Assembly (NCBI RefSeq): GCF_013401555.1
Contig: NZ_CP058552.1
Span: 496,001 to 560,000 of the forward strand
Origin: Paenibacillus sp. E222
GTDB lineage: Bacteria; Bacillota; Bacilli; Paenibacillales; Paenibacillaceae
DNA length: 64,000 nucleotides
Direction of reading: 5' to 3'
Part shown: one piece after another, positions 63,001 to 64,000 of the stretch
How the letters are laid out: each line of letters starts with the position of its first letter
Position numbering within the stretch: position 1 is the stretch's first letter
The notes under the pieces: generated by a model
The model's input: the letters and a program-made list of their open reading frames with translations, nothing else
Databases searched by the model: none
Told to the model about the DNA's origin: nothing
Program-made: the position numbers and the translations under genes

Positions 63001-63103
63001 CTGCTTGCTGGATCAATTCCAGCTTATCCAGGCGTATCTTGCCATACGGCCAATGGACATGGATATCCCCATAGGTTAGCGTTGATTTTTCCAAGGTCTG
63101 CAC
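60071..63103 (-). CDS. VgrG-like spike protein with C-terminal DNA/RNA non-specific endonuclease
   Basis: 1010 residues, starting at GTG (GGGGG, 6 nt). Residues 1-290 resemble phage late control D/VgrG (YQETDWSFLKRLASHLGADLVPD). Residues 295-380 form a gp5/OB-like region (GKIIDVKRNQVKVHLD, WYMMPEPGAKVKLYFPS), followed by a spike-like beta region, to about 480. Residues 480-790 are a helical/Gly-rich pre-toxin linker. From about 850 the toxin has GDHAGHLAGDRFGGSPEIDNLV and VEVKYDGDSIRPSKFNVQYEIDG, the pattern of YeeF-type nucleases (Endonuclea_NS_2) with the catalytic GH. It is probably loaded on a contractile or phage-tail-like device with the DUF4280 tip. No sheath or tube genes lie in the window. 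Confidence 0.85.
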   Translation of the reverse strand: MQTLEKSTLTYGDIHVHWPYGKIRLDKLELIQQAGAHGRLSFSGWVDEEWEETIIQKAGSHDRVGFIQIDESGRELPLFKGQLHEIKVEATRGIVYVMAVVISHTYELDALQRTKSYQNENLRYLDIVNRVMKGYPEGDYIDFAFDETKTGAFIMQYQETDWSFLKRLASHLGADLVPDVTAHKPRFWIGYPEGRGAFELKAIPFEKSRNIERFLHTEAQGKHAVTEAEYTTYTFDLGQELQLGDEVSSDGRIYNITSRQAMLERSLLQWKYTCALPASHPLPRQLQTMITGAAIEGKIIDVKRNQVKVHLDMDEGQQAGEARWFPYAAEGSQVWYMMPEPGAKVKLYFPSAEEDEAMVMQSVRQEPTEAGHVEKSGKVMQDPGVKSFGNPQGKSFTLGDSELVMNAQEGALYISMAAGNGVTLNSTTHVQIQCMGDLNISGASVSLEGTEGLYIQTMTDHVELVEEVNGKSENVVLEAEIHRSFDMIQSAFDQSLASMGESALKEARLKRNWEAREKGKLDGVIEEGKSLLSMVGDVADLAFTGIVGGDNAQGLYSWVKGEEVGSLTERNATVQGTITGVNNVIDYTGDLVTGQKSGKEIWQDVSGAGEAYAKPFMDLKGEDNRTMLTLKEQESYDAGRNDVNAAVRVVDTVTAVAGGASLVKNGVKVLKGGSKKSGHADGDGAKGGVPHGHGDGPDGASGGAMKDGKLKTNAALMPSSLAELGERINQAMGKMTAGAAASVPWRVQRVRLSNGQTVPVIVKNDSHMFSDAGGNRGKGSGSGNSKGSPNTSHVDSRESSAPSKGTVSKESSKTSPNVPPVKPKEAPKPKEALSSKDGTKVRDGNTEGTGKISEVGSQADDILRDGSHIVDGELKPNVTYKTGEYEYIYKTDSKGRLEKFTADDLKLTERDSRLPHDPDTPGKEPGDHAGHLAGDRFGGSPEIDNLVSQLSNVNLSQYKKIENQWANAIKEGKKVKVNVEVKYDGDSIRPSKFNVQYEIDGEAFSKSILN
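60721..61400 (-). repeat. Linker repeat copy A (inside the intact VgrG-like gene)
   Basis: The 680-bp segment encoding residues about 569-795 occurs again at 56829-57508 (whole) and 59060-59394 (half). The copies are followed by different toxin domains. Confidence 0.88.
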
Positions 63104-63133
63104 AGTGTTCCCCCTTTCTTATCCGTCTGCATC

Positions 63134-63511
63134 TTACAACTGACCATCGACCTCAATCTTGATAATCCCGCCTTTTCGGCATATCAGTTCAGATCGACTG
63201 AGTAGAGCAGCCTCACCTTCCACCAGCACATCCTCCTTGCCCTGGCTCCATTTGTTAAAGAACGTATCTGGTTCACACAATGCTCCGTCCATTTTGCAAA
63301 ACCCGCATCGTCCAACGTTAGCCAGTGGAATCACGTCCGCAACGTTTAATACAGGCTGTTCCTTGATATAGATGCCGTGGGAAAGAGGCAGGTTCAGCAC
63401 ACCCGGATCTGATCCCTGACTGCAGGAAATCTCGGCACCTCTGACCACATAGGTAAATTCACCACCGAACCCTCCTGACATCAAAGCTTTGAACAGCATG
63501 GGTAGCAGCAT
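63134..63511 (-). CDS. DUF4280 (PAAR-like) protein
   Basis: 125 residues; GGGGGG lies 6 nt before the ATG. TYVVRGAEISCSQGSDPGVLNLPLSHGIYI, the Cys pairs in VGRCGFCKMDGALCEPD, and ALLSRSELICRKGGIIKIEVDGQ at the end are characteristic of DUF4280, which is related to PAAR-repeat tip proteins. It probably caps the VgrG-like spike encoded 30 nt downstream, with cysteines and histidine binding a metal. Gene order DUF4280-VgrG-toxin-immunity supports this. Confidence 0.85.
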   Translation of the reverse strand: MLLPMLFKALMSGGFGGEFTYVVRGAEISCSQGSDPGVLNLPLSHGIYIKEQPVLNVADVIPLANVGRCGFCKMDGALCEPDTFFNKWSQGKEDVLVEGEAALLSRSELICRKGGIIKIEVDGQL

Positions 63512-63531
63512 TCTAGTCCCCCCTATGTTAA

Positions 63532-64000
63532 TTAATGGATTGGTCCATTTCCGTTTTCACTCATCCGGGCACATGTGAATATCGCCCTTGTTAGAAGTCG
63601 CCATAGATGAAGCTGTTCAACCGGAAAACGGACATTCCCTGTGACCGCTCTTCCTTTTACCGATGTAACGATCACAATATCGTAAGCCATTCCCAAGGTT
63701 GAGGGCTGAATGGATTCTCCATAGAAGACAATCAGTCTATCTCCTTGTACCGTCTCCTCATGTAACCATTGCGCATCCTTTTTGAGCGTTCGCATCTGAT
63801 CTGTGATGATCCTGCCCATTCCCTCAATCTGGCTTACGTGCAATGGATGAGATGATCTAGATAGGCTTAAGCTGATACCCTTTTGCTCATCAATCCACAT
63901 GACCTCATCTCGTCCATGGCTGTTTCTGCCCTCCTGTAGTTTGCCTCGGGGAACCCGGACCAGACGATCCGGTAAAGGAAGGGTTATTATCCCCTCCCAG
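63532..64000 (-). CDS. Partial unknown gene at the head of the toxin locus
   Basis: The frame is open to the window edge: residues upstream of Met at 63900 read EGIITLPLPDRLVRVPRG and continue in frame, so the true start lies beyond 64000. At least 155 residues are visible, ending near HLWRLLTRAIFTCARMSENG. No membrane helix or signal peptide; no family recognised. It lies 20 nt before the DUF4280 gene and is probably co-transcribed, perhaps a chaperone or adaptor for loading the spike (inference from position). Confidence 0.65.
   Translation of the reverse strand, partial: WEGIITLPLPDRLVRVPRGKLQEGRNSHGRDEVMWIDEQKGISLSLSRSSHPLHVSQIEGMGRIITDQMRTLKKDAQWLHEETVQGDRLIVFYGESIQPSTLGMAYDIVIVTSVKGRAVTGNVRFPVEQLHLWRLLTRAIFTCARMSENGNGPIH

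Noticed and set aside
53761..64000. Prophage
   Set aside because: Only spike-like and tip-like proteins are present; no capsid, terminase, portal, integrase or lysis gene is seen in the window.

Overview
The window is a chromosomal stretch from an endospore-forming, low-to-mid GC Gram-positive bacterium, most likely Paenibacillus. The evidence is strong AGGAGG-type ribosome binding sites with frequent GTG/TTG starts, a large S-layer-homology (SLH) protein, lipoprotein sugar-binding and CuA subunits, a caa3-type cytochrome oxidase operon in Bacillales order, an ABC plus GH4 plus GH8 carbohydrate locus, and a VgrG-like/DUF4280 toxin locus of a kind seen in paenibacilli. No rRNA, tRNA, CRISPR array or intact insertion sequence was seen.

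Layout. 1-8.8 kb: two MFS efflux pumps, a GNAT acetyltransferase, a free methionine-(R)-sulfoxide reductase, a TipAS-like MerR regulator, an aldehyde dehydrogenase, a universal stress protein and a second MerR regulator with a near-consensus promoter. 9-12.5 kb: SdpI-family membrane protein and a Zn/Cd/Co P1B-ATPase (cadA) divergent from its SmtB/CadC-type repressor. 12.6-20 kb: AI-2E-type permease, luciferase-like monooxygenase, a probably leaderless ArsR regulator, nitroreductase, DUF523 protein, an ECF sigma/anti-sigma pair and a methyltransferase. 20-29.7 kb: a 1426-residue SLH protein with near-identical 300-bp Ig-like repeats, divergent from a 1501-residue kinase-like/AAA/GAF/LuxR regulator, then a small coiled-coil protein.

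30-38.6 kb is a sugar regulon: ABC permeases, binding lipoprotein, LacI repressor, BadF-type sugar kinase and GH4 phospho-glycosidase on the + strand, and a secreted GH8 glycanase convergent on the - strand. Identical AAAGTTAAAG-type palindromes lie in front of both transcription units, so the LacI protein probably controls extracellular depolymerisation, uptake, phosphorylation and cleavage together. 38.8-45.7 kb: TraB/GumN protein, a GntR(YtrA-type)-ABC cluster with a NatAB-like exporter, a His-rich small membrane protein and a crystallin-fold protein. 45.7-51.5 kb: ctaCDEF, ctaG and a DUF420/CtaM-like gene, led by a consensus promoter with tandem upstream activator-like repeats. 51.8-53.7 kb: methionine aminopeptidase and two small unknown genes.

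53.7-64 kb is the most notable region: a polymorphic-toxin locus on the - strand. A VgrG-like spike protein carries a C-terminal DNA/RNA non-specific endonuclease module and is preceded by a DUF4280 (PAAR-like) protein and followed by a YezG-type immunity gene. Downstream are two displaced C-terminal cassettes that repeat the same linker DNA but carry different toxins (a GGHN/KTVYDP CdiA-CT-like domain with CdiI-like immunity, and an AHH nuclease with an Imm11-SUFU fusion immunity protein), followed by a degraded VgrG fragment. This is the architecture expected for toxin-tip switching by recombination, here on a VgrG-type carrier in a Gram-positive chromosome.
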